DNA of 64,000 nt from Nitrosopolaris sp035691865 (lineage in GTDB: Archaea; Thermoproteota; Nitrososphaeria; Nitrososphaerales; Nitrososphaeraceae): assembly GCA_035691865.1 (NCBI GenBank), contig DASSIM010000023.1:124001-188000 (forward strand), in the 5' to 3' direction. Below, one piece after another: positions 37,581 to 47,224 of the stretch. Position 1 is the stretch's first letter. Each line of letters opens with the position of its first letter. The notes below the pieces were generated by a model, which was not told the origin of the DNA, ran no database searches, and worked only from the letters and a program-made list of their open reading frames with translations. Position numbers and translations under genes: made by a program.

Positions 37581-38711
37581 TTAATATTTTTTTATAGTCT
37601 GATAGAAGTTATCTCTCTCCGCGACTTCAAAACCAATTTGTTTAACAGCATCTATAATTTTACGCGCACTTAGTTCAGTCGATCTGGACCCAGTAGCGGT
37701 GACTACTTCTTCACCGATAAGAGTGCCTCCAAAATCGTCAGCGCCGTAATTTAGTGCAAGCTGAGCCATGCCAATTCCGTTTGTAAGCCAAGAGGATTGA
37801 AGATGATCTATCAAACCATTAAAGATTATTCTTGAAATGGCAATCATCTTTAACAGATTAAATCCTCCCGCTGGATATTTTATAAGGCCATCGGCCTGTA
37901 TCCGAGTTCTGTTGGGTTCAAAACTCCAAGGGATAAATGCCATAAAACCTCTAGTTTTTTTTTGTAGTTCTGCAATTTTCAGAATATGTCGGGCCCTTTG
38001 TTCTTCGGTCTCTACTGTCCCATACATCATTGTAGCGGAGGACTTTATATCTAATCCATGCGCCTCTTCCATTATTCTAAGCCATTCGTGACTTTTGATT
38101 TTGAGAGGACTTATCTCTGATTTCACATCGTCATCTAGGATTTCTGCACCCGCACCTGGAAGGGAATCCAAGCCAGCACTTTTTAGTCTTGCAAGGATTT
38201 CTTTTGTGCTACTTTTCTCTACCTTTGCCACAATATCAATTTCTGATGCAGAAAGCCCATGAATCCCGACTTCGGGGCATCTTGCCTTTATTGCTTTGAA
38301 GGTGTCCTCGTAAAATTCCAGTTTCAGATTTGGATTATGTCCACCTTGAATCAGCACTTGAGTAATCCCGAACATCTCTCTAGACACTAATACACGCTTC
38401 AGAATTTCATCTACAGATAATGTATAAGATTCTGCATGTCCCATCGGACGGTAGAAGGCACAGAATTTGCAATAAGTTATGCAAATATTAGTATAGTTCA
38501 ATATAATATTATTAACAAATGTAGCAGTATTTCCGTATAGTCGCTGTCTAAGTATATTACTTACCATGGCAATTGGGTAAATGTCATTGGATTTGAAAAG
38601 CCGTATGCATTCATCCAGACCAAGAATATGAGAGTCTAGTGCATTATGCAAAATGTCTGCGACATCAGACTTTGTAATGAAATCGTGTAACAGGCCGCTA
38701 GTACTTTGCAT
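37581..38711 (-). CDS. mqnC: Cyclic dehypoxanthine futalosine synthase (radical SAM)
   Basis: A 376-residue radical-SAM enzyme of the futalosine route to menaquinone. The cluster motif is CITYCKFC (Cys77, Cys81, Cys84), followed by AFYRPMG. The pattern LIQGGHNPNLKLEFYEDTFK and HGLSASEI fits MqnC, as does ending RDNFYQTIKKY. It cyclises dehypoxanthine futalosine. mqnE and mqnD lie 1-3 kb away, so three pathway genes are near each other but not in one operon. Confidence 0.92.
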   Translation of the reverse strand: MQSTSGLLHDFITKSDVADILHNALDSHILGLDECIRLFKSNDIYPIAMVSNILRQRLYGNTATFVNNIILNYTNICITYCKFCAFYRPMGHAESYTLSVDEILKRVLVSREMFGITQVLIQGGHNPNLKLEFYEDTFKAIKARCPEVGIHGLSASEIDIVAKVEKSSTKEILARLKSAGLDSLPGAGAEILDDDVKSEISPLKIKSHEWLRIMEEAHGLDIKSSATMMYGTVETEEQRARHILKIAELQKKTRGFMAFIPWSFEPNRTRIQADGLIKYPAGGFNLLKMIAISRIIFNGLIDHLQSSWLTNGIGMAQLALNYGADDFGGTLIGEEVVTATGSRSTELSARKIIDAVKQIGFEVAERDNFYQTIKKY

Positions 38712-38848
38712 ATTAACATATCTGTGTGGATTATCGATGCTATTTATTCCTTACAGGTGCTAATCTCTTCTCTTAGCTGAACGAAGTTTAGCATAAACTA
38801 CGAAAAGGAGAAAGAGCTTCAAGATTTTACTACACGAGGATCTCTGAT

Positions 38849-39530
38849 ATGGAAGGAGGCGTATGGCGACGTAAGGATTCTGACGAGCTTATTCTACAAG
38901 TCGCTAGGGGAATACCACATCTTGTGAAGGAAATTGAGTCCAAATATACGCCTTCGTAGACGGCAAAATCTAGTCAACAGGCAGGTCGGCCAGTATACAC
39001 AAATCCGGTGCAACTGCAAGACGATGGCGACCTCTTCATATGCAAATTACATCAACAAGCAAGGCACGTTATGGAAGAGCCAAGAAACGCCCTCGAAATT
39101 TATAAGTCATTGGGTATTAGAGGCGTTATAGACAAGGAGCAAGGAACAAGAGAAGTAGCTCAAGAACTCGGACAACTGCTTCCAGGTGAATTATGTACGT
39201 CTGTATAACCAACACTATAGCAGGACGGGAACCCGGGCTGATCGCAGTGAGTTGGGTCTATCGAATCAGGGAGACTTGCTAAAGTGAGCAGCGGCACTTC
39301 TACTGGCGCCATTAACAGCTGATGAGTTGCTGGTTGATGAAAATGAGGGATGGAAATGTGTGTGAACTTTTCTTGGCGAACAACTGGTCTTGGAGACCAG
39401 CTTGCAACGCCTGAGAATTGCGTCCAACACACCCGATATGAAAACAAGACAAAGGTTTACAAGAGAAGATGGAGATATGCAGGATGTGATGGACATTAAC
39501 ATCAACATATGGCATCGTAAATTAAACTGA
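38849..39530 (+). pseudogene. Unknown gene with in-frame stops and a frameshift
   Basis: From ATG 38849 one frame runs 119 codons to TAA 39206 with a single internal TAG (38957). Both sides read as protein (DSDELILQVARGIPHLVKEI; later ARHVMEEPRNALEIYKSLGI). A +1 frame from about 39200 carries on (TRADRSELGLSNQGDLLK, then LTADELLVDENEGW, then LGEQLVLETSLQRLRIASN) to TGA 39528, broken only by TGA at 39285 and 39363. Together they suggest one decayed gene of about 226 codons. I do not recognise the family. Confidence 0.5.
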
Positions 39531-39763
39531 TCTTCAAAAACCCTCTCATGATCTATAGCGCAAATTTTATATTATTAGAACCCTAAAGATACATCGTCTT
39601 TGAAAGGACTTCCAGGAATAAAGCGAAAATCTCTAGGGTTCTAGAGTTCCTTATGCCCACCTTGGATTAAAAAGTTTACAATCTGAAAATCATTGCGTGA
39701 TTACATCATGATATTATCAATTGCTAACACATATTATATCTGGACTTCATAGCTAGTGCTAGT

Positions 39764-40879
39764 TTGCTCAAAGGTGTTAGAGGTGGGGATGAAGTAGGAA
39801 CACCTGCATTGGAAAAGGCCATGGCAGGCCAAGAATTATCATATAAGGATGGACTCGAGCTCATGAACGAAGAGAACCTTTTTTTGCTAGGCGCCGCTGC
39901 GGACAATATTCGCAAATATCTTAAGGGAAATAGTGTCACTTTTGTTTCTTCTTATTACTTAAATTACACCAATATTTGTGCTGCAAGTTGCCCTTTGTGC
40001 GCATTTTACAGAAAGGGCAACGAACCAGAAGCATTTACTCTGAACACTGAGCAGATATTGACGAGAGCGCGGATCGCAATAAAAGAAATGGGAAGCACGG
40101 AGCTGCATATAGTAGGTGGCTTTCATCCAAAGCTTGGTTTGGATTACTATGAGAATATGATGAGGGCGATAAAAGCAGAGTTTCCTAGCATTATAATTAA
40201 AGCGTTGACTCCGGCAGAAATTTTCTTTATCTCCAGATTAACTAGAAATTCCGTAAAAGAAGTATTGCTTAGATTGAAAGCAGCTGGCCTAGATGCCCTA
40301 CCTGGGGGAGGAGCCGAGATTTTTGAACCGGAAGTGAGAGAGATAATTGTAAGAGGAAAATGCTCTAGTGAAGAGTGGCTAGATACTGCCCGTCAAGCTC
40401 ATGAGCTAGGATTGAAAAGCAATTGCACCATGCTTTTCGGTCATGTAGAGAAACCTGAACACATAGTTGAGCATATTTTGCAGATCAGAGAGCTTCATAA
40501 AAAGACACGGGGCTTTACTACATTTATTCCATTAAAATTTAGCTTAGAGAATACCGAGCTAGAAAAGAATAACATGATCAAGAGGGAGAGTCCCTCAACA
40601 TATGACTTGAGGGTTATCGCGGTGTCAAGGCTGTTGCTAGCAAATGTACTCAATAACGTGTCGGTATATTGGGTAGCATTAGGTAAGAAATTAGCTCAGG
40701 TCGCATTGTCCTTTGGAGGCAACGATATGGTGGGAACTGCGTTTTCGGAGGAAATATTCAGAGCTGCTGGTAAAGATACAGGTACTTCTATTCAAGAGTT
40801 AGTTAGTTTGATTAAGGAAATTAAGAGAGAGGCTGTTCAAAGAGATACATTTTTTAATGTAATTAGAAGGTTTAGTTGA
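39764..40879 (+). CDS. mqnE: Aminofutalosine synthase-like radical SAM enzyme
   Basis: A 371-residue MqnC/MqnE/CofH-family protein. The radical SAM motif is CAASCPLC (Cys72, Cys76, Cys79), with HIVGGFHPKLGLDYYENMMR and IKALTPAEI typical of MqnE, which joins SAM chemistry to carboxyvinyl-oxybenzoate. The start is TTG 39764. A CofH-like role in F420 synthesis is the main alternative, but proximity of mqnC and mqnD favours MqnE. It is convergent with mqnD, 21 bases apart. Confidence 0.87.
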   Translation: MLKGVRGGDEVGTPALEKAMAGQELSYKDGLELMNEENLFLLGAAADNIRKYLKGNSVTFVSSYYLNYTNICAASCPLCAFYRKGNEPEAFTLNTEQILTRARIAIKEMGSTELHIVGGFHPKLGLDYYENMMRAIKAEFPSIIIKALTPAEIFFISRLTRNSVKEVLLRLKAAGLDALPGGGAEIFEPEVREIIVRGKCSSEEWLDTARQAHELGLKSNCTMLFGHVEKPEHIVEHILQIRELHKKTRGFTTFIPLKFSLENTELEKNNMIKRESPSTYDLRVIAVSRLLLANVLNNVSVYWVALGKKLAQVALSFGGNDMVGTAFSEEIFRAAGKDTGTSIQELVSLIKEIKREAVQRDTFFNVIRRFS

Positions 40880-40900
40880 GATGTGTGATATATCCGGAAT

Positions 40901-41743
40901 TCAAACGAAATTCAAATGTGAAATCAGCGGAAGTATTCCTTTCTCTTGTCCCATTCTGAACATTTTCTTGATAGCTTTTTCTCCAATAGGGCCCATGTCA
41001 ACAGTAATATCATTTACATACATTTTGATAAACTTCCTCATAACCTGTTTTGGTTGCCCTCTGCTATACCTCATAGCATAATCTACAGCAGCATTTTTGT
41101 GTTCGAGTCCATATAGGATTGATGTCTTGAAAAGATTGTTAAACCATCTAATCTCCTGAGTGGTCATTGATTTGATACTTGCGACATTGATCCCTAATGG
41201 CACCGGCAGCCCATTGGTTTCAGTATGCCACCAAGCTCCCAGATCAAGAATGTTGTATAGGTGTGACTTATAATAGGTAATCTGCATTTCGTGAATAACC
41301 AATCCTGCGTCAACTTTATCTGACAGAACAGCGTTGGGAATTAGCTGAAAATTTATTTCCTGTTCATTAAATTTTCCGAGAACTAAATTTAGTAATAAAT
41401 TGGCAGACGTCATCTTGCCTGGAATTGCGATTGTAGATTCTTTTAATTGAGAAAGTGACAGCTCTTTTTTTGATACTACTATTGGACCATAGTTATAGCC
41501 AAAGCTTGCTCCGCTACGCAGTATAATGTAGTCCTTCAAATAAGCGAATGCATGAGCTGAAACTGCGGTAACGTCGAGCTCATGTTTTAAGGCATGATTG
41601 TTAAGAGTTTCAATGTCTTCTATAACATGTTTGATTTTAAAATGAGGAGATTCTACTTTGTGTGCTTCAATACCGTAGAACATGAACGCATCATCAGCGT
41701 CAGGGGTGTGACCTAACATTATCTCCCTCATAGTCTGAATCAC
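40901..41743 (-). CDS. mqnD: 1,4-dihydroxy-6-naphthoate synthase
   Basis: A 280-residue MqnD with the start motif MLGHTPDADDAFMFYGI, a periplasmic-binding-like fold, and the conserved loop ELDVTAVSAHAFAYLKD. It makes 1,4-dihydroxy-6-naphthoate from cyclic dehypoxanthine futalosine. The PGKMTSANLLLNL helix-loop is family-typical. With mqnC and mqnE this gives three of the mqnA-D/E set; mqnA and mqnB were not found in the window. Confidence 0.93.
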   Translation of the reverse strand: MIQTMREIMLGHTPDADDAFMFYGIEAHKVESPHFKIKHVIEDIETLNNHALKHELDVTAVSAHAFAYLKDYIILRSGASFGYNYGPIVVSKKELSLSQLKESTIAIPGKMTSANLLLNLVLGKFNEQEINFQLIPNAVLSDKVDAGLVIHEMQITYYKSHLYNILDLGAWWHTETNGLPVPLGINVASIKSMTTQEIRWFNNLFKTSILYGLEHKNAAVDYAMRYSRGQPKQVMRKFIKMYVNDITVDMGPIGEKAIKKMFRMGQEKGILPLISHLNFV

Positions 41744-42604
41744 ATTCGATTACATTTACAGAGCAATAATTTCTTTCTTTTCTGGTCTGATATAGGTCAG
41801 AATAAAGAATATCATACTGACTTTCTTGCTTTGGATTCATTTATTCATTTCTACCGTTGCGAGATATACTCCAATCTTAACACATACACATGGTAATCGT
41901 CATCCAATCTATTGCATCTAATTAGATCCAAGAGATATGCTCTCTAAAAACGTTAGATGTTGACATGAAAGTGAGGTTTGAACACTTGCCCACAAGCAAT
42001 TTATGCGCTTCATGAGCTGCATTCTTAAACTCGGCTACTATTTCTATAATCCTACTTCAAGTATTAATATTGTTTGAGAAGATATTCAATAATTGCTACA
42101 TAATATGAAATTTATTATGATTCCATTGCAATGAGTTCACGTCACAGATTTTAAGCATCACGATTTTAACAAAAAAGTGGGTTTGGCAGATACTTAGTCC
42201 ATAGCATTAGATTCTGACTAGGGGCTACAAATTCGCACGGTGTTCACAAGGTTAAGTCTGACACCATGAATCCACCGAACAATTGTAGACATGGGTAAGC
42301 CTTAATAAATTCGCCACTATAAATATTGGCTTGAATGTCCGTGAGTGGGTGTACTCGCAAAACGCGATTTCTCAACACTTCGAGGTTATATTTATTCTAC
42401 TTTCTATACATGAACGATAGGTGGGTGACTTGCACCTCTTAAGTAATCTAACTCACGTTTTTGCATTGCTAATAGAGATTCTGAGGTCATAAATTGCTAT
42501 CCCGGCATCATTCCCCTCGAATACCACCTCAAAAAAGCCGTACGATTATCTCACAGTACTAGGGAACGTTTAATAGTCCTCCGACGAAGTTTTTTCGACT
42601 ATAT
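41744..42604. other. 860-base spacer upstream of EF-2
   Basis: No coding frame with a recognisable motif was found. A TTTAATA element at about 42568-42574 lies roughly 30 bases before the EF-2 start and is a candidate TATA box. The remainder has no convincing tRNA, SRP or RNase P signature. Confidence 0.4.
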
Positions 42605-44806
42605 ATGCCAAAATTCAAATCTACTCAGGATATTTTGAGAATTATCGGTAATAAAGAACAAATTCGTAACTTTGGTGTTATCGCCCATGTTGACCACGGC
42701 AAGACAACCATGAGTGATAGTCTATTGGCTGCCTCAGGTATTATTTCTCCTTCGGTTGCAGGTCAGGCTCTTGCACTCGATTCGATGAAACTTGAACAAA
42801 ACCGACAAATGACTATTCGCGGGGCAAACGTTACACTATTCTATGAAAGTGATGGTAAGGAATATGTTATCAATATGATTGACACGCCCGGTCACATTGA
42901 CTTCACAGGTAGGGTCACCCGAGCGCTTAGAGCAATCGATGGTGTAGTAGTGGTCTCTGATTCCGTAGAAGGAATTATGACTCAGACAGAGACAGTAACA
43001 AGACAAGCCCTCGAAGAACGAGTAAGGCCTGTTCTTTACATTAACAAGATTGACAGGTTAGTGAAGGAATTAAGGTTAGACCCGTCGGCGATGCAAAAAT
43101 GGCTCTCGAATATAATTGCTGAATTCAATAGACTTGTTGATATTTATGCTGAAAAAGAGCTTAAACAAAAATGGAAGGTTAGCATTCAAGCAAATAGCGT
43201 TGCATTTGGCTCTGCGAAAGACAAATGGGGCTTTAACTTCGCGATGGCCCAAAAAAAAGGTATCACTTTTAAGGATGTTTACGATGCATACACTTCAGAA
43301 GATCCTAATCTTATAAAATTGCTAGCTGAAAGAGCACCTTTACATGATGCTGTTCTAGGGATGGTTGTCCAGCACCATCCACCACCTCATGTAGCCCAGA
43401 GATATAGAATTCCTAAGATTTGGGGTGGAGATTTAGAATCCGATATTGGCAAATCTCTTGTAGCGTGCGACGATAAGGGGCCTGCTGTTATGATGGTTAC
43501 TACAATCAATGTAGATCCTCAAGCCGGCAGAGTTGCAACAGGCAGACTCTTTTCCGGAACTGTAAAGGATGGCGACGAAATCTACCTGATAGACGCAAAA
43601 AGGCCAGGAAAAATTCAGTCAGTAAATATCTACATGGGAAATACTAGAGAGGTAGTAAGCATATTGCCTGCGGGTAATATTCCTGCCCTGTTAGGTGTCG
43701 ATTACGCTATTGCAGGAGAAACAATTTCTACCGTAAAAAATATTCCGGCATTTGAATCTATAAAATACGTCTCAGAACCAGTGGTTACAATTGCGGTAGA
43801 GCCCAAGCATCCAAAGGATCTGCCGAAGCTTGTTGAGGCGTTAAGAAGAATTACGGTAGAAGATCCAAATCTTATCGTCAAGATTAACGAAGAATCCGGC
43901 GAGACTCTGATGGCAGGAATGGGAGTGTTGCATCTAGAAATCGCTACGTCACTTTTGCAGGAAGCTGGCCTTGACATCACCACTAGTCAGCCATTAATCA
44001 ACTATAGAGAAACAATTCGTGCAAAAGCAGGACCAATCATGAGCAAATCGCCCAACAAGCACAATAAGATCTTTATGCGTGTGGAGCCACTCGGTGAAGA
44101 CATAATCGAATTGATTAGGACTCGTCATATCCGAGAAGATATGGATAAGAAGGAAATGGCCAAGGTTCTTCGAGAAAAGGGCTGGAATTCGGATGAAGCA
44201 CGGAGTGTCGCCGCGGTTGATGTAAGTGGCAACGTATTACTTGATGAAACTAAAGGTGTCCAATTTATTCAGGAATCTATGGACTCTATCAAATCAGGTT
44301 TTGAGGACGTAATTTATTCTGGCCCGATAGCTCATGAAACCGTAAGGGGTGTGAAGTTTGTTTTACATCACTTTGTTCCCCACGAGGACCCGGCACACAG
44401 GGGTTTAGCCCAATTGATGCCCGCTACCAGAAGATCTATGCTAGGTTCCATGCTTATTGCCGATCCTGTGCTTCTCGAGCCTATTCTGGGTATCGAGATA
44501 AAGTGCCCTCAGGAACAGATTGGCACTGTGGCAGGTATTTTATCAGGAAAAAGAGGGAAATTGCTAAATGTGGAGCAAAAGGGCTTAATTTCGATTATAC
44601 AAGGCGAAGTGCCAGCGTCAGAAACGTTTGATCTATCTGAGGTGATGCGGGGCGGAACAGCGGGTAAGGCATTGTGGAATACATACTTTAAGGCGTGGCA
44701 ACCTGTCCCGCAATCAATCTTCAGAACTTTAGTGGGTGAAACAAGGAAGAGGAAGGGGCTAAATCCAGAACCACCTAGTCCAGACGAATTTATAGACAAG
44801 GAATAG
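42605..44806 (+). CDS. fusA: Translation elongation factor 2
   Basis: A 733-residue archaeal EF-2, the GTPase that moves tRNA-mRNA through the ribosome. G1 is AHVDHGKTT, G3 DTPGH, G4 NKID. Domain IV carries PAHRG, whose His is the site of diphthamide modification in archaea. Length and domain order are normal. It follows a long spacer and probably has its own strong promoter. Confidence 0.97.
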   Translation: MPKFKSTQDILRIIGNKEQIRNFGVIAHVDHGKTTMSDSLLAASGIISPSVAGQALALDSMKLEQNRQMTIRGANVTLFYESDGKEYVINMIDTPGHIDFTGRVTRALRAIDGVVVVSDSVEGIMTQTETVTRQALEERVRPVLYINKIDRLVKELRLDPSAMQKWLSNIIAEFNRLVDIYAEKELKQKWKVSIQANSVAFGSAKDKWGFNFAMAQKKGITFKDVYDAYTSEDPNLIKLLAERAPLHDAVLGMVVQHHPPPHVAQRYRIPKIWGGDLESDIGKSLVACDDKGPAVMMVTTINVDPQAGRVATGRLFSGTVKDGDEIYLIDAKRPGKIQSVNIYMGNTREVVSILPAGNIPALLGVDYAIAGETISTVKNIPAFESIKYVSEPVVTIAVEPKHPKDLPKLVEALRRITVEDPNLIVKINEESGETLMAGMGVLHLEIATSLLQEAGLDITTSQPLINYRETIRAKAGPIMSKSPNKHNKIFMRVEPLGEDIIELIRTRHIREDMDKKEMAKVLREKGWNSDEARSVAAVDVSGNVLLDETKGVQFIQESMDSIKSGFEDVIYSGPIAHETVRGVKFVLHHFVPHEDPAHRGLAQLMPATRRSMLGSMLIADPVLLEPILGIEIKCPQEQIGTVAGILSGKRGKLLNVEQKGLISIIQGEVPASETFDLSEVMRGGTAGKALWNTYFKAWQPVPQSIFRTLVGETRKRKGLNPEPPSPDEFIDKE

Positions 44807-45114
44807 CCTAGCCCAAGTAATTTTATTTTCTCCCTCCAAAAAATGGGCAAGACCAAGTACAGACAATAGAACTCCGTTTCCCCTAAGTCAAGACAAATAA
44901 CCCAAATTGCCAAAAATACAGCACATGTCACTGCGGATAATCCGGCTAGCCATTTAGGAATGGTTGTTGCCGTTACTAATACGATTTTGGCTATTGTTAT
45001 TTAAGCGAATGATAACTATATTCCAATAGAACTAAGAATAGCATTTTATGATAATTCATTACTGGCACTAGACCCTCAATAAATATAAACAATTAAGGTG
45101 AAGATTAGTTCTGT

Positions 45115-46299
45115 ATGAAACTTGACCTGCCGAGGTATACTGAAAGGTTTGGAGCCATTAGTCTCCATGGTGTTCAGCGTGTCTACGAGCTGGATTCTGG
45201 ATTTAACGACGGTAGGCCAGCATCTGAAGCCATTCGGAGTGTGGGAAATTTAGAGATTTCAGAAATTGAAAGGAAAATGGCTATTGTGATACCCATTAAA
45301 GGTGAACGCTTAAAGTTACTCGAAGGGGTATTGAGCGGTATACCCCATGATTGTTTAACAATTATCGTTTCTAATAGTCCAAGGCAGCCAGTAGACAGGT
45401 TTAAACTAGAAAAAGAGGCACTTGAACAATTCAATCGATTTGTTGGAAAAAATACATTAATCCTGCATCAAAAAGATCCTGGGTTATCTGATGCACTCAA
45501 AGAGGTTGGGTATACCAGTATATTTGGTCCAGATGATATAGTGAGGAACGGTAAGGCTGAGGGAATGGTTACGGGAATGCTGCTAGCAAAGATGGCAGGA
45601 AAAGAATATGTTGGATTCATCGACGCTGATAATTACGTTCCCGGTGCTGTGAACGAATATGTAAAAATATTTGCTTCCGGTATCGCAATGTCTAACACAC
45701 CATACACGATGGTTCGTATTTCATGGATTTACAAACCCAAAGTATCTGAGAGCGGATTATATTTTTCAAAATGGGGAAGAGTGTCTGAGATAACAAATCA
45801 ATATCTTAATTCATTGGTATCATATTACACCGGCTTTGAAACCGAAGTTATGCGCACAGGAAACTCAGGGGAACATTGCATGTCTATGAAATTAGCAGAG
45901 CTATTGTCCTATTCATCAGGTTTTTCTGTGGAGCCCTACGAGGTAGTGAACATACTGGAAGAATTTGGAGGAATTTTACCAACTGAAAATCAAGATGCGA
46001 TGGATAAAGGTATAGAAGTAATGCAGGTGGAAACGCGGAATCCACATTTTCATGAAGAAAAGGGCGAGGATCACTTGAAGGAAATGTTTAATGGATCACT
46101 TGGTAGCATATATCACAGCAAGATATGTCCCCCAAGACTAAGAGATAAAATCAGTGAAGAATTGCGCGGAAGAGAAATAATACAGGAGGGTCGAGAGCCA
46201 GATTTATTAAAGAATATTAACTCCTTCAAAAACGTTGATATGCACCAGTTCGCAAAAATACTACATGATCGTGCAATAAGTTTCGTTCATTCTAGTTAA
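45115..46299 (+). CDS. mpgS: Mannosyl-3-phosphoglycerate synthase
   Basis: A 394-residue GT55 glycosyltransferase that moves mannose from GDP-mannose to 3-phosphoglycerate, the first step to the compatible solute mannosylglycerate. The GT-A fold is seen in AIVIPIKGERLKLLEGVLSG and the DxD motif in FIDADNY (Asp170/Asp172). The family start RYTERFGAISLHGVQRVYEL is clear. The matching phosphatase (MpgP) is not adjacent. Mannosylglycerate usually serves in osmotic or heat stress; its presence in soil thaumarchaea is known. Confidence 0.94.
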   Translation: MKLDLPRYTERFGAISLHGVQRVYELDSGFNDGRPASEAIRSVGNLEISEIERKMAIVIPIKGERLKLLEGVLSGIPHDCLTIIVSNSPRQPVDRFKLEKEALEQFNRFVGKNTLILHQKDPGLSDALKEVGYTSIFGPDDIVRNGKAEGMVTGMLLAKMAGKEYVGFIDADNYVPGAVNEYVKIFASGIAMSNTPYTMVRISWIYKPKVSESGLYFSKWGRVSEITNQYLNSLVSYYTGFETEVMRTGNSGEHCMSMKLAELLSYSSGFSVEPYEVVNILEEFGGILPTENQDAMDKGIEVMQVETRNPHFHEEKGEDHLKEMFNGSLGSIYHSKICPPRLRDKISEELRGREIIQEGREPDLLKNINSFKNVDMHQFAKILHDRAISFVHSS

Positions 46300-47224
46300 T
46301 AAGTAAATAAAGAATTAAAAACGGATTCTAATTTGTCGCAGCAGAAAAATAACAAGAGATGCAAGACAATCAACATCTTTTTTCAGAGAAAATTGTTGTT
46401 TGCATTTTGGCATGAATAGCATAGAAATATTACATTTGTAGCGTTGCCACGATACGGCATAACGATTTAGATCAATATAACCCCTTCTATATCAATTCAG
46501 ATCAAAGATATTCGATTTACTCCTACCCTTTTTCATTTGTTATCGATTTGCCAATTTAGCAAAGTCATCAATGTATCACACAGGACAATTCGCAGCTCAC
46601 AGTTTACAGCACGAGTTGATATAGGTGGTTATGTTATGCCGTAACGAGCTAAGCTTTATGATCCAATGCAGAGTTTGAAGTCGATGTATCCTTGCACCTG
46701 GCCATTATGTTACGCTTATCCCTTACTAAGTCCAACTGCGAAAAAATAGGACCAATGACCCTCATTCAATATCTCATCCTGTTAATTGATAGGCAGGTCA
46801 TTATCAATAACGTAATGCGGTGTACAATTCAACCCAGAAAAATATTGAACAAATTTTTTCTCTTTCATTTAAATTCTTACAAATGTAACCATTTATTTTA
46901 CTTTGCTTGTTGTTAATGTTATAAAAGTCATAAATAAGTACCATTTTCTTGAATTTTTAGTTAGAAGATAACATCTGCAGCAAAGGACATTCCTTTGTTG
47001 GACAGAGATGTCTGGAGCAATTAAACGACCAAATGTTGGATTAGTTAATGACCCTTCTACTGACGTCCTCTCACTCTAAAACCTTGCAATAACTAGGCCG
47101 ATAGATAAGCGTTCAGTAAAAAGGCTTTTAAGTCGTGATAAGCAATCTAATGTAATTGGAGCCGAGTAATTTGTCTATCCTTAGACAACTGTTCTTGGTC
47201 CCCTAAATTGGAGATGACAATAAT
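46300..47224. other. 925-base spacer
   Basis: No recognised gene is present. A 10-base inverted pair ACGGCATAAC (46454-46463) and GTTATGCCGT (46633-46642) faces itself across 169 bases. The last part, just before asnB, likely holds its promoter. Confidence 0.4.

Noticed and set aside
38957..38959. TAG as a recoded (pyrrolysine-like) codon
   Set aside because: Other broken frames use TAA and TGA as well, the same region is frameshifted further on, and no pyl genes are seen.
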